A stretch of 64,000 nt of DNA from Virgibacillus ihumii (GTDB lineage: Bacteria; Bacillota; Bacilli; Bacillales; Amphibacillaceae). A program made the translations under genes and the position numbers. Shown here one piece after another: positions 1 to 8,135 of this stretch (positions are counted from its first letter, which is position 1; each line of letters begins with the position of its first letter). Below the pieces are notes generated by a model. It was not told the origin of the DNA, did not search any database, and saw nothing but the letters and a program-made list of their open reading frames with translations. The DNA lies in assembly GCF_902726655.1 (NCBI RefSeq), contig NZ_CACVAN010000001.1, positions 372,001 to 436,000 of the forward strand. The letters run 5' to 3'.

Positions 1-338
1 TTCACTTCCTGATTCTTTACCTTTTCAGCCAGGTCACGGAGGTAAATAACTTTCCGGGAAGACAATCCAATTTCACGGAGGTTTTCATCAGGTGCGTTCA
101 ACATGGAATCCGCTGTGAAATTATTGTTCAGCAATGTTTCCAGCCTAGTGAAAATCGCCTGGGCAGCATGAACAGAAATCTGCTGGCCAATCATGGACCG
201 TACAAGTGATTTGAAAAAGTCAGACCGCATATTAGTTTCCACATTTCCAATTGCCTGGATTAGTTTTTCCATTTGCTTATCAGCTTTGCACAATTCCGCT
301 GTATCGGAATCATTCTGCTTAACGATTAATGTATTCAT
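1..338 (-). CDS. DNA-3-methyladenine glycosylase, AlkA/HhH-GPD type (3' part outside window)
   Basis: The reverse strand reads from an ATG at 338 through 112 codons to the window edge without a stop. An AGGTG ribosome site lies just before the start. The peptide contains SLVRSMIGQQISVHAAQAIF, the typical entry into the helix-hairpin-helix GPD fold of alkylation-repair glycosylases, followed by a segment (NLREIGLSSRKVIYLRDLAE) that fits the hairpin region. Such enzymes excise alkylated purines from DNA in the cytoplasm. The catalytic Asp lies beyond the window, so activity cannot be judged. The gene is divergent from the NADH dehydrogenase at 492, with a 153-nt shared promoter region. Family assignment is good; the exact subfamily is not determined. 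Confidence 0.8.
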   Translation of the reverse strand, partial: MNTLIVKQNDSDTAELCKADKQMEKLIQAIGNVETNMRSDFFKSLVRSMIGQQISVHAAQAIFTRLETLLNNNFTADSMLNAPDENLREIGLSSRKVIYLRDLAEKVKNQEV

Positions 339-491
339 TGTTCACCTCTTGTATGATTTTGGCGTATTTTCAAAAAATAAGCCGTATGATGAAGAATGTT
401 AGCCTATTGCAAGAAACTTTGATATTATAAGGATGATATAGAATACTTGCATTATATATGAATAATTGCATTTGAGGAAGGTGGATGTTTT

Positions 492-1700
492 ATGGCTAAA
501 CCAAAAATAGTCGTTTTGGGCGCTGGTTACGCTGGATTGATGACAACAAGACGTCTTACACAGAAACTCGGACCGGAAGAAGCGGAAATTGTACTGGTAA
601 ACAAGCATAATTACCACTATGAAACAACTTGGCTTCATGAAGTTGCTGCAGGCACACGCAACCAGAACCAGGCCCGTACGATGATTAGTGACGTTGTTAA
701 TCCTAATCGTGTCAACCTTATTTATGATGAGGTTGTTGATGTAAAAAAAGACGAGAATCGTGTTGTATTGAAAAATAGTGACATTACATATGACTACCTT
801 GTAATTTCACTCGGATTTGAAACCAATACATTTGGTATTAAAGGAATGGAAAAAAACGCATTTTCCATTACAGATATCAATTCCAGCCGCATGATCCGTG
901 AACACATTGAATATCAATTTGCCAAATACAGCACTTCTGCCAAGAAGAATGATGACGATCTGACAATTCTTGTCGGCGGTGGCGGATTCACTGGTATTGA
1001 GTTTGTTGGCGAACTTGCTGAAAAAGTTCCTGAGCTTTGTAAAAAGTATGATATTGACCGGAGTAAAGCGCGTATTGTCAACGTGGAAGCTGCTCCCCGC
1101 ATTCTTCCAGGCTTCAATGAAGATTTGGTGGCTTATGCCAAAAAATCATTGCAGGATCGCGGTGTCGAAATTAGAGAAGGTGCAAAAATCTCTGAGTGTA
1201 AGAAAAGCAGCTTTGTCATTGGTGACGAAGGCGAAGAAATTAAAGCAGGTACAATTGTCTGGACAGGCGGTGTAACAGGAAACTCGGTACTGAGCAAATC
1301 CGGATTTGAAATTACAAAAGGTAAAGTGACGGTTGATTCAGACCTGCGCGCACCTGGTGAAGAAAACATCTTTATTATCGGGGACTGTGCATGGGTCATG
1401 AACAAAGAAGAAGGGCGTCCATTCCCGCCTACAGCACAAGCTGCCATTCAGCACGCTGATACATGTTCATCCAACTTGAAAGCATTGCTCCATAACGGAC
1501 CGTTGGAAGAATTTGTGTTTGATAATAAAGGTACGGTTGCCTCTCTCGGTTCCAAGGATGCGATGGGAACAGTATTTGATGATCATCTGCTGTACGGAAA
1601 ACAGGCTTCTGCTATGAAGAAAGTCATTGATAACCGTTCACTGTTCTTGCTTGGTGGAACGAAACTCGTACTTAAAAAAGGGAAACTGCGCTTTCTTTAA
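492..1700 (+). CDS. ndh: Type II NADH dehydrogenase (NDH-2, YumB-like)
   Basis: 402 residues. It is a single-subunit, non-proton-pumping NADH:menaquinone oxidoreductase on the inner face of the membrane. An FAD-binding GxGYAGL motif occurs at residues about 10-15, the second dinucleotide-binding GGGGFTGIE at about 160, and the FAD-closing IIGDCAW at about 295. The stretch NKHNYHYETTWLHE near residue 40 closely matches B. subtilis YumB/YjlD proteins. Length is normal for the family. The start is ATG after AGGAAGGTGG. No twofold Rex-like operator was recognised in the 150-nt upstream region. A 33-codon reading frame follows 20 nt downstream and is probably co-transcribed up to the terminator at 1833. 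Confidence 0.93.
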   Translation: MAKPKIVVLGAGYAGLMTTRRLTQKLGPEEAEIVLVNKHNYHYETTWLHEVAAGTRNQNQARTMISDVVNPNRVNLIYDEVVDVKKDENRVVLKNSDITYDYLVISLGFETNTFGIKGMEKNAFSITDINSSRMIREHIEYQFAKYSTSAKKNDDDLTILVGGGGFTGIEFVGELAEKVPELCKKYDIDRSKARIVNVEAAPRILPGFNEDLVAYAKKSLQDRGVEIREGAKISECKKSSFVIGDEGEEIKAGTIVWTGGVTGNSVLSKSGFEITKGKVTVDSDLRAPGEENIFIIGDCAWVMNKEEGRPFPPTAQAAIQHADTCSSNLKALLHNGPLEEFVFDNKGTVASLGSKDAMGTVFDDHLLYGKQASAMKKVIDNRSLFLLGGTKLVLKKGKLRFL

Positions 1701-1720
1701 TTAATGAGGAGGGACATTTT

Positions 1721-1822
1721 ATGAAAAATGGAATTTTATTGATGTTTTTGCTTGCAATTGCATCACTGGCAGGCTATAGAGCTGCCACAACTTGTCTGGA
1801 GGAAACAAGAGACTTTCGATAA
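1721..1822 (+). CDS. Predicted 33-residue membrane peptide
   Basis: A short frame starts at ATG 1721 after a strong GAGGAGGGA ribosome site and ends at TAA 1822. It encodes a Met-Lys start, one hydrophobic helix of about 17 residues (ILLMFLLAIASLAGY) and a charged tail with one Cys (TTCLEETRDFR). It sits between the NADH dehydrogenase stop and a good terminator, so it should be translated from the same mRNA. I do not recognise a family. A small partner of NDH-2 is possible but rests only on position. Support is the ribosome site, the terminator and the coherent helix. Confidence 0.6.
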   Translation: MKNGILLMFLLAIASLAGYRAATTCLEETRDFR

Positions 1823-1832
1823 AAAATAATCA

Positions 1833-1865
1833 GCCATCCTGCTTTAGTCGGCAGGGTGGCTTTTT
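1833..1865 (+). terminator. Rho-independent terminator after ndh and the small peptide
   Basis: A 10-bp stem (1833-1842 with 1851-1860, one G-U pair) and an 8-nt loop are followed directly by TTTTT. Confidence 0.9.
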
Positions 1866-1914
1866 ATTCAGGCTTTTTTGTAGATGTGGTTGTTCCCTTA
1901 CTTCATAGTTGAAC

Positions 1915-2318
1915 TAAACTGCGACATAGTATGATGTTTTACCATCGCTGCGGAAATACACGTCGCTTTCCGTGGGTGGCTGATGAGCCTCCTTGCGCTA
2001 CCGCGCTGCGGAGTCTCATCTAGGCCTCTGCTCCCACAGGAGTCTCCGCGTATTTCCTCCGCTATTTTTGCGTTATGACTCTTTGCTGGGTTCGATATCG
2101 TTATAGAAAATCGGATGATACCACTACACTAGTCCGGGTGAGCGGAGGGCGGTGACTCCTGCGGGAACAGCACGAGTCCGAAGACCCCGCAGAGCGGTTT
2201 TCTCAAGGGTGCTGAGGCCGTGCCCGCGGAAAGCATCCGCCCGAAGCGATCCCGGACGGTAGGGCGAGAAAGTGGACGTAATTATATAAAAACATTCCAG
2301 TAGTTGTGTCGCAGTTTA
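1915..2318. repeat. MITE-like element, copy 1 (404 bp, 12-bp perfect terminal inverted repeats)
   Basis: The element begins with TAAACTGCGACA (1915-1926) and ends with its exact reverse complement TGTCGCAGTTTA (2307-2318). Inside are two imperfect palindromes. The left one runs from about 1949 to 2063 (arms CGGAAATACACG and CGTATTTCCTCCGC). The right one runs from about 2133 to 2258 and is very GC-rich (arms CGGGTGAGCGGAGGGCGG and CCGCCCGAAGCGATCCCGG). Sequences such as CTCCTGCGGGA are a common motif of Bacillaceae intergenic repeats. No reading frame with a ribosome site is present. A second copy with the same ends is at 39057-39478. With flanks it fills the gene-free stretch 1823-2427; outside it I see only the terminator and the ribosome site of the next gene. 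Confidence 0.8.
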
Positions 2319-2427
2319 TGGATTTTGTGTCAGTGACAGATACAATAATCTATATCCTTATGTGATTATTATCACTGTACCCACAGCAGATATGCGATAC
2401 GATGGAAGTAATAAAGGAGGGCTTTCT

Positions 2428-2679
2428 ATGGGTATGGGACTAATCATACTGCTTGTTCTTTTATTTACTGCCGCTTTAGTCGGAACGCTTTTTGCTTTTA
2501 AACAGGAAGAAAATAAAATGAAACACTATGAAGAAGCGGGAGACAGTGTCGAGGATCAGTTAAGACGGTCGCACGAATATGAGACGGTTTCCCTGAAATC
2601 TAATTTGCCGCTTCAGGTTGCGATCTATTCGGTAACGATTGTTTTATCGCTGGTTGTTTTTGCCTTTTATATTTTCTAG
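2428..2679 (+). CDS. Small two-helix membrane protein (83 aa), unknown function
   Basis: Start chosen at ATG 2428 because AAAGGAGGG lies 7 nt upstream; an earlier in-frame ATG at 2362 has no ribosome site. There is a transmembrane helix at residues about 3-22 (MGLIILLVLLFTAALVGTLF), a charged central loop rich in Glu and Lys (about 24-55), and a second helix at about 60-83 running to the C-terminus. I do not recognise the family. It stands just upstream of the VanW gene (54 nt) and may be co-transcribed with it. The MITE-like element ends 110 nt upstream. Confidence 0.7.
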   Translation: MGMGLIILLVLLFTAALVGTLFAFKQEENKMKHYEEAGDSVEDQLRRSHEYETVSLKSNLPLQVAIYSVTIVLSLVVFAFYIF

Positions 2680-2733
2680 AGACTCACATGTTTTCCGATA
2701 ACTTTCGAATACTACAGACAGGAGGTGGTGTTG

Positions 2734-3558
2734 ATGAAAACCATTATCCTGTCTTTTATTTTTGCATCCATGACACTGGTCAATGGTGAAGGGGATGCCG
2801 TTGAACAATTGGACAGGGAAGATTTTAAACTGAGTTATGTGGATGAATTGTTTATTAATGATGCAAAGCTGAAGGTACAGATGGATGTACTGGATGAAAA
2901 AATCCACAAAAATCCGGTTAATGCCAAGTTGAATGATGATGGTGAAATAATTCCGGAAAAACCCGGCCTGCGATTGGATCGGAATACGTTTCGCCAGCTT
3001 TTTCACGAATATTTTTATACAGGCAAAAAAATGAAAACGGAATTGCCCGTTGAGAAAGTGTATCCCAGAGTTGACAGTGAGCTGATTGCGGAAATCAGAG
3101 AGCAGAAAATTGGTGATTATGTAACGTATTTTAAACCTTCCAATAAAGAACGTTCCCACAATATTGACCTGGCGGCAGAAGCGATTAATAATCATGTTGT
3201 TTTCCCGGGTGAGACCTTTTCCTTTAACAGAGTCGTCGGCAAACGTACGAAAGAAAAAGGGTACAAACGTGCACCGGTTATTGTCAAAGGAGAGCTCTCT
3301 GAAGATATCGGCGGTGGAATTTGTCAGGTTTCCTCAACATTGTATAATGCAGTCGATTTAAAAGGTATTCAAATAACGGAACGGTACTCGCACAGCCGAC
3401 GTGTACCATATGTACCGCCCGGACGTGATGCGACAGTCAGCTGGTATGGACCGGACTTCGAATTCAAAAACAACTATAAACGACCGTTATTAATCAGGGC
3501 ATTCGCCAGGAACGGAAAGATGCTTGTCAGCATTTATTCATCCGATGCGTTAGAGTGA
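2734..3558 (+). CDS. VanW family protein, probably exported
   Basis: 274 residues from ATG 2734, preceded by AGGAGG with an 8-nt gap; upstream in-frame GTG/TTG codons overlap the ribosome site. Residues 1-18 are hydrophobic (MKTIILSFIFASMTLVNG) and look like a secretion signal. The VanW domain covers about 145-265, with FPGETFSFNRVVG, the invariant GGGICQVSSTLYNA and SWYGPDFEFKN. VanW proteins occur in some vancomycin-resistance clusters and widely in Gram-positives; the biochemical role is unknown, probably at the cell wall. There are no van genes nearby, so a link to resistance is not implied. Confidence 0.85.
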   Translation: MKTIILSFIFASMTLVNGEGDAVEQLDREDFKLSYVDELFINDAKLKVQMDVLDEKIHKNPVNAKLNDDGEIIPEKPGLRLDRNTFRQLFHEYFYTGKKMKTELPVEKVYPRVDSELIAEIREQKIGDYVTYFKPSNKERSHNIDLAAEAINNHVVFPGETFSFNRVVGKRTKEKGYKRAPVIVKGELSEDIGGGICQVSSTLYNAVDLKGIQITERYSHSRRVPYVPPGRDATVSWYGPDFEFKNNYKRPLLIRAFARNGKMLVSIYSSDALE

Positions 3559-3675
3559 AGTAAATAATCATCGGTATCACACTCCTATGTATTGTATTCC
3601 CGTTATAACCGCTTCAACACTTACTTTATTTTATCCCGGTATTTGGTTAAAATTTAGTTTGGAGGGGATTGACTA

Positions 3676-4788
3676 ATGGACATTTTAAACTTGGAGGAAC
3701 TTATTACCGATGATGTATCGGATGAACTTAAGGAACGACTGATTGAACTGCTGGAGGAACTGAAGGAGAATCACTATCCGAACACTCTCACCAAAATATA
3801 CGGGATATATGAGATGGATGAAGTGAATACAGAGTTGACCGGTAACCTGAAAATGATTGAAGCAATCTGCCATACGCAAATTGGTGAAGCAAAGCGGGCT
3901 TCGGAAATTATACGGGATCTGTATGATGATGATCCCGATTTGGACATGCTGATGCAGCTTGGTGAACTGGCGTATATGTGTGATTATAAGCTGGCACGCC
4001 GGATAATGAGTGCTGCTGTAAAACAATTGGACGGGAAAGAAATTGATCGTATCCGTATTGCCCGTTGCTATCTTATCCTTGGCGAAACTGAGGAAAAACT
4101 GGACAAACTGACACGTTCGATAAAGTATTTCAAAACGGGACTCAACTATTTTGAGGATGCGGATGAACGGGATCGTCATATGATTTCGTATTTGCATTTT
4201 AAAATAGGGATGCTTTTTTCCGCGCAAAACAAAGAAGAAGCGTCAGTCGAATACTTAAATAAGGTGATTGATATGGCTGGTGATAATGATCCGGACATGA
4301 AAATCAGAAGCCTTGTCAGCATTGCGAAGACATATGGGAACATGGAAAAATCTGATAAAGTACTGCCATATCTGGAAGAAGCACTGGAACTGCTCCCGGG
4401 TTCCAATCTGGAAAACTCATTGGCACATGCTGAGGCATTGACCGATATGGCCTTCTATTATTTTAATGAGTCAAAATTGACTGATGCTGTACCATATTAC
4501 AAGCATGCCATCCAAATGTACAGCAAGCTTGACTATGTTTCCCACCGCCAGATTGGCATGATTTACATGCAATATGCATATTGTCTCGAACATAAGAGAG
4601 ACGAAAATATCAGTCAGGCTGCGGTCAATTATGAAAAAGCGATTGAGCGGCTGGAAAAAGCAAAAGATCGTCAGCTTCTGGAGAATGCACTTGCCGACGT
4701 AATTGCCTTTTTTAATGCGCATCATTACGAGAAGAAAAAACGATATTACGAGGATAAATTTGTGAAAATGAATAATTCTCATTCTTAA
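3676..4788 (+). CDS. Tetratricopeptide-repeat protein
   Basis: 370 residues, start ATG after TTGGAGGGG. It is soluble, acidic and almost wholly helical, with TPR-like units spaced by about 34-40 residues from residue 60 to 340. Examples are the segments around RIARCYLILGETEEKLDKL, HFKIGMLFSAQNKEEASVEY and IGMIYMQYAYCLEHKRDENI. There is no signal peptide or enzymatic motif, so a cytoplasmic scaffold or protein-binding role is likely. It stands alone, with a spacer on each side. I cannot assign a specific partner. It is not a Rap phosphatase by obvious signature. Confidence 0.8.
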   Translation: MDILNLEELITDDVSDELKERLIELLEELKENHYPNTLTKIYGIYEMDEVNTELTGNLKMIEAICHTQIGEAKRASEIIRDLYDDDPDLDMLMQLGELAYMCDYKLARRIMSAAVKQLDGKEIDRIRIARCYLILGETEEKLDKLTRSIKYFKTGLNYFEDADERDRHMISYLHFKIGMLFSAQNKEEASVEYLNKVIDMAGDNDPDMKIRSLVSIAKTYGNMEKSDKVLPYLEEALELLPGSNLENSLAHAEALTDMAFYYFNESKLTDAVPYYKHAIQMYSKLDYVSHRQIGMIYMQYAYCLEHKRDENISQAAVNYEKAIERLEKAKDRQLLENALADVIAFFNAHHYEKKKRYYEDKFVKMNNSHS

Positions 4789-4794
4789 ATTACC

Positions 4795-4823
4795 TTGACA
4801 GTATGATGGTTTGCCAGTAGTAT
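4795..4823 (+). promoter_or_regulatory. Sigma-A-type promoter of the siderophore uptake operon
   Basis: A consensus TTGACA (4795-4800), a 17-nt spacer and TAGTAT (4818-4823) lie immediately upstream of the Fur box. Confidence 0.65.
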
Positions 4824-4829
4824 TATAAT

Positions 4830-4853
4830 TGATATTGATAATCTTTATCAATT
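4830..4853 (+). promoter_or_regulatory. Fur box
   Basis: The core TGATAATCTTTATCA (4836-4850) differs from the 7-1-7 Fur consensus TGATAATnATTATCA at one position. An extended outer dyad (AATTGATA, TATCAATT) surrounds it. It lies around the expected transcription start, so iron-loaded Fur would block the operon; that is the expected logic for siderophore uptake. Confidence 0.82.
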
Positions 4854-4947
4854 AAGCGGGTGTCCGGTGAAATTACATACTCGAAGATTGGTTGGTACAC
4901 TTAGCACTCCAGAGATTGTGGCAAACTATTCAAAGGGAGAGAGGTTT

Positions 4948-5940
4948 ATGAGGAAACTGACTGCTTTTGCAATTATTCTTCTGATATTCTTATTGGCGGC
5001 ATGTGGCGGCAGTGGGGAAGATCAGGCAAGTAACGATAAAAACACAAACGAAGAAGGGCGTACAATAACGGTTCAAGATGCAATGGGTAAACAGACGATT
5101 GAAGGGACACCGGAAAACATCGTCGCTCTCGAGTGGACTTATGCGGAAAATCTGCTTGCATTGGGAATTCAGCCAGCGGGTGTTGCCGACCTAGACGGAT
5201 TCCATCAATGGGTTAATATCGACAAGGAATTTGATGAAAGCGTCAAAGATGTCGGGACACGCCAGGAGCCGAATCTGGAGGCGATTTCCCGTCTGAATCC
5301 GGATTTGATTATTGCGGTAAAATTCCGGCATGAACAGTATTTGGATAAATTAAAGGAAATAGCACCAGTAGTAACATTTGCTCCATATAGTAAGGAAGCG
5401 TCCAAAAATCAACTGCAAAACATGATCGATGAATACAAAACACTTGCCAAAATTGTTGATAAACAGGACAAAGCGGAACAAACCATTGCTGACATGAATG
5501 CGTTTATTGATAAGCAGAAACAGCGTGTCGCTGATGCAGGTCTTAAGGGTGAAAAATATGTGGCGACGCAGGCATTTACTGCTCAAAACACGCCAACTAT
5601 CCGGATTTTCACCAAAAATTCAATGGTATCACAGGTTATGAGCAAACTTGGTTTTGAAAATGCGTATGAAACAGATAAAACCGAAATATACGGTTATACG
5701 CAAGCTGGAGTGGAGGCACTGCAAACCTTCCAGGGTAAAGATCTTCAATTCTTGTATATTGTGCAGAACGATGACAATATTTTTGAAAATCAGTTGAAAG
5801 GGAACCCGGTATGGGAGAACCTCAGCTTTGTGAAAAATGGTAATACGCATAAACTTCCTGGTGATACATGGACATTTGGCGGTGTTTTATCAGCAAAAGT
5901 TTTAGCGGAACAATTAGTTGATGCTATGGTAGAAGAGTGA
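4948..5940 (+). CDS. Iron-siderophore ABC transporter, substrate-binding lipoprotein
   Basis: Start set at ATG 4948 (AAAGGGAGAGAGG upstream), which gives 330 residues beginning with a clean lipoprotein signal (LLIFLLAACGG, lipobox Cys at residue 20). The frame is open upstream to a GTG at 4867, but that region lacks a signal peptide. The FecB/PeripBP fold covers about residues 50-325, with typical strings NIVALEWTYAENLLALGI and EAISRLNPDLIIAVK. It binds a ferric siderophore outside the membrane and hands it to the permease encoded 4 nt downstream. The ligand type cannot be decided from sequence. The Fur box upstream supports an iron role. Confidence 0.9.
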   Translation: MRKLTAFAIILLIFLLAACGGSGEDQASNDKNTNEEGRTITVQDAMGKQTIEGTPENIVALEWTYAENLLALGIQPAGVADLDGFHQWVNIDKEFDESVKDVGTRQEPNLEAISRLNPDLIIAVKFRHEQYLDKLKEIAPVVTFAPYSKEASKNQLQNMIDEYKTLAKIVDKQDKAEQTIADMNAFIDKQKQRVADAGLKGEKYVATQAFTAQNTPTIRIFTKNSMVSQVMSKLGFENAYETDKTEIYGYTQAGVEALQTFQGKDLQFLYIVQNDDNIFENQLKGNPVWENLSFVKNGNTHKLPGDTWTFGGVLSAKVLAEQLVDAMVEE

Positions 5941-5944
5941 TTTG

Positions 5945-7969
5945 ATGAGCCTCGCACTGCGTAAAACAATGGTAGCGGTTCTTACCTTTGGAGGGGGAAC
6001 CGCGCTTTTGTGCATATTAACATTTATACATATAAATCAGGGAAGTGTGTCAATTCCGGCAGGTACAGTGGTTGATGCGGTTTTTGCGCCAGAAGACAAT
6101 TTACAGCATCATACAATACGCATGCTGCGGCTGCCGCGTGCCATGATGGGCATTATCGCCGGAGGTGCACTTGCTGTTGCCGGGGTTGTACTGCAGACCG
6201 TTACTAAAAACCCACTGGCATCAGCAAGTACCCTTGGTATTCATTCCGGAACATATTTTGCTGTAGTATTGTGTACCGTCTTTTTCCCGGCACTCTTAGT
6301 TGGAAATGGAATATTGGCTGCCTTTTTGGGCGGTATTGCAACTTTTCTGGTGGTATTTATTCTTTCTGGCGGGAGAAATGCCAAACCAGTCCGCATGGTT
6401 CTGGCAGGTATGATTGTTACCTTTTTATTTTCATCCTTGACCAGTGTCCTGCAGATCTTTTATGAAAATGAGACAGCAGGGTTGTTTCTGTGGGGATCAG
6501 GTACGCTTGTGCAAAATGACTGGAGCGGCGTCAAATTTTCCCTTCCATTTGTTGTGATCGGATTAATTGTTATGTTAATTATGTCGGTTAAGATGGATAC
6601 GCTCACATTAGGCGATGATGTGGCGATTGCGTTGGGACAGAATGTGAATATTATTAAGTTTATAACGGTTATCGCTGCAGTACTGCTAACCTCGGTCACC
6701 GTCAGTGTTGTCGGTCCAATTGGATTTATTGGACTGGTCGCACCTCATATCATAAAGCTGATTGGTTATCGGAAGCATTTCCCATTACTGGCAGGCTCGT
6801 TTATTTGGGGCGGGAATGTACTTTTGTTTGCTGACATACTGGCACGAATAATTGATCCATCTTTCTCCGAACTTCCTGTTGGTGCTGTCATAGCACTTGT
6901 CGGGGCTCCATGGCTTATTTATCTTGTGCTGCGGATGCGAAGAACAAATTACGGGGAAGAAAATACTGCAGTCATGGCTGGGAAATCAACCGGCGGAAAG
7001 TCTCTGAAGCTTGTCATGCCGATTCTGGTGGCTATTATTTTAATAACGATGTTTGTAAGTACGGCCTCCGGAAATTACGGATTCGAACCGGTTCTGCTTT
7101 GGAACACACTATTTGGCGAGTCCAATGATTTTATGCGGGAACTGGTGCTGGATCTAAGGCTGCCGCGCGCACTGGTTGCCTTATTTGCCGGAATGGTGCT
7201 GGCCGTCAGTGGGCTGATATTTCAAGGGGTGCTGCGAAATCCGCTTGCTGATCCGTCGGTAATCGGCATCACTTCAGGTGCAGGTGTTGGTGCGTTGTTG
7301 ACCATGTATGTTTTCGGGGTATCGGCGTTGTGGATACCGATCGGGGCAATGGCCGGCTCATTTGTGTTCTTTTTGTTCGTGATGTTCTTGGCTGTACGTG
7401 CCCAGTTTCAGCCGACGATATTGGCATTGCTTGGTATAGGTGTATCGGCATTCGGTTCGGCAATCATTCAAATACTGGTAGTTCAGGCTGATTTGGGTGT
7501 GGCATCGGCATTAACATGGTTATCCGGATCAACGTACGCAAGAGGTTGGTCTGAGTTGTTTGACTTTCTGATCTGGCCGGTCATCATTTTATTTCCGATA
7601 TTGCTCATGCGTATCCGTGTGCTTGATACGCTGTCACTCGGTGATGATACCGCAAAAGGGTTGGGCCTGAATGTTATGTCAGCTCGGTTTCAGCTGGCAT
7701 TGCTCGCAACTTTGCTTGCTGCCTGCAGTGTTGCTGCGGTAGGAGCAGTCGGCTTTGTTGGGTTGATTGCGCCGCACTTGGCTCGACTACTTGTTGGTCC
7801 GGCCAATCAGCGCCTGCTCCCGGTTACGGTTCTGGTTGGAGGTGCATTGCTGGTTGTGGCTGACGTACTGAGCCGAACTCTGCTTGCGCCGAATGAAATT
7901 CCGTCTGGTATCCTGGTTGCTATTATAGGTGCCCCATACTTCCTGTGGCTGATGAAAAAAAGAGCGTAG
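5945..7969 (+). CDS. Fused double FecCD-type iron-siderophore permease
   Basis: 674 residues, about twice the usual 330 of a FecCD subunit. Two homologous halves are visible: residues about 1-335 with RLPRAMMGIIAGGALAVAG and GPIGFIGLVAPHI, and about 345-674 with RLPRALVALFAGMVLAVSG and GAVGFVGLIAPHL. Each half should form about ten helices, so one chain supplies the whole pore, as in E. coli FhuB. ATG 5945 follows the lipoprotein stop; TTG 5942 is an alternative start. No ATP-binding protein gene follows, so an ATPase encoded elsewhere must energise it. The operon ends at the terminator at 8045. Confidence 0.92.
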   Translation: MSLALRKTMVAVLTFGGGTALLCILTFIHINQGSVSIPAGTVVDAVFAPEDNLQHHTIRMLRLPRAMMGIIAGGALAVAGVVLQTVTKNPLASASTLGIHSGTYFAVVLCTVFFPALLVGNGILAAFLGGIATFLVVFILSGGRNAKPVRMVLAGMIVTFLFSSLTSVLQIFYENETAGLFLWGSGTLVQNDWSGVKFSLPFVVIGLIVMLIMSVKMDTLTLGDDVAIALGQNVNIIKFITVIAAVLLTSVTVSVVGPIGFIGLVAPHIIKLIGYRKHFPLLAGSFIWGGNVLLFADILARIIDPSFSELPVGAVIALVGAPWLIYLVLRMRRTNYGEENTAVMAGKSTGGKSLKLVMPILVAIILITMFVSTASGNYGFEPVLLWNTLFGESNDFMRELVLDLRLPRALVALFAGMVLAVSGLIFQGVLRNPLADPSVIGITSGAGVGALLTMYVFGVSALWIPIGAMAGSFVFFLFVMFLAVRAQFQPTILALLGIGVSAFGSAIIQILVVQADLGVASALTWLSGSTYARGWSELFDFLIWPVIILFPILLMRIRVLDTLSLGDDTAKGLGLNVMSARFQLALLATLLAACSVAAVGAVGFVGLIAPHLARLLVGPANQRLLPVTVLVGGALLVVADVLSRTLLAPNEIPSGILVAIIGAPYFLWLMKKRA

Positions 7970-8044
7970 CAGTTAAGTCAAAGGGTAGAAATTCGTAATG
8001 CAACGTTACTATTTTAGAGCAGTTCACACGTTTATAATTTTTAC

Positions 8045-8076
8045 AAAAAACGTGCGCTCCAGGGGCGCACGTTTTT
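8045..8076. terminator. Bidirectional terminator between the iron operon and aconitase
   Basis: A-run, CGTGCGC stem (8051-8057 with 8065-8071) and T-run. The symmetry serves the + strand permease and the - strand aconitase. Confidence 0.88.
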
Positions 8077-8135
8077 ATACAGATTCCTTATTGGATTATC
8101 GTACAAGGGCTTTTGCCAATAAGTCCAACTTTTAA

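Noticed and set aside
339..491. Rex operator before ndh
   Set aside because: No TTGTGA-n-TCACAA dyad is present in the spacer.
2734..3558. Vancomycin-resistance gene
   Set aside because: VanW-domain proteins are widespread; no vanHAX or vanRS genes are present.
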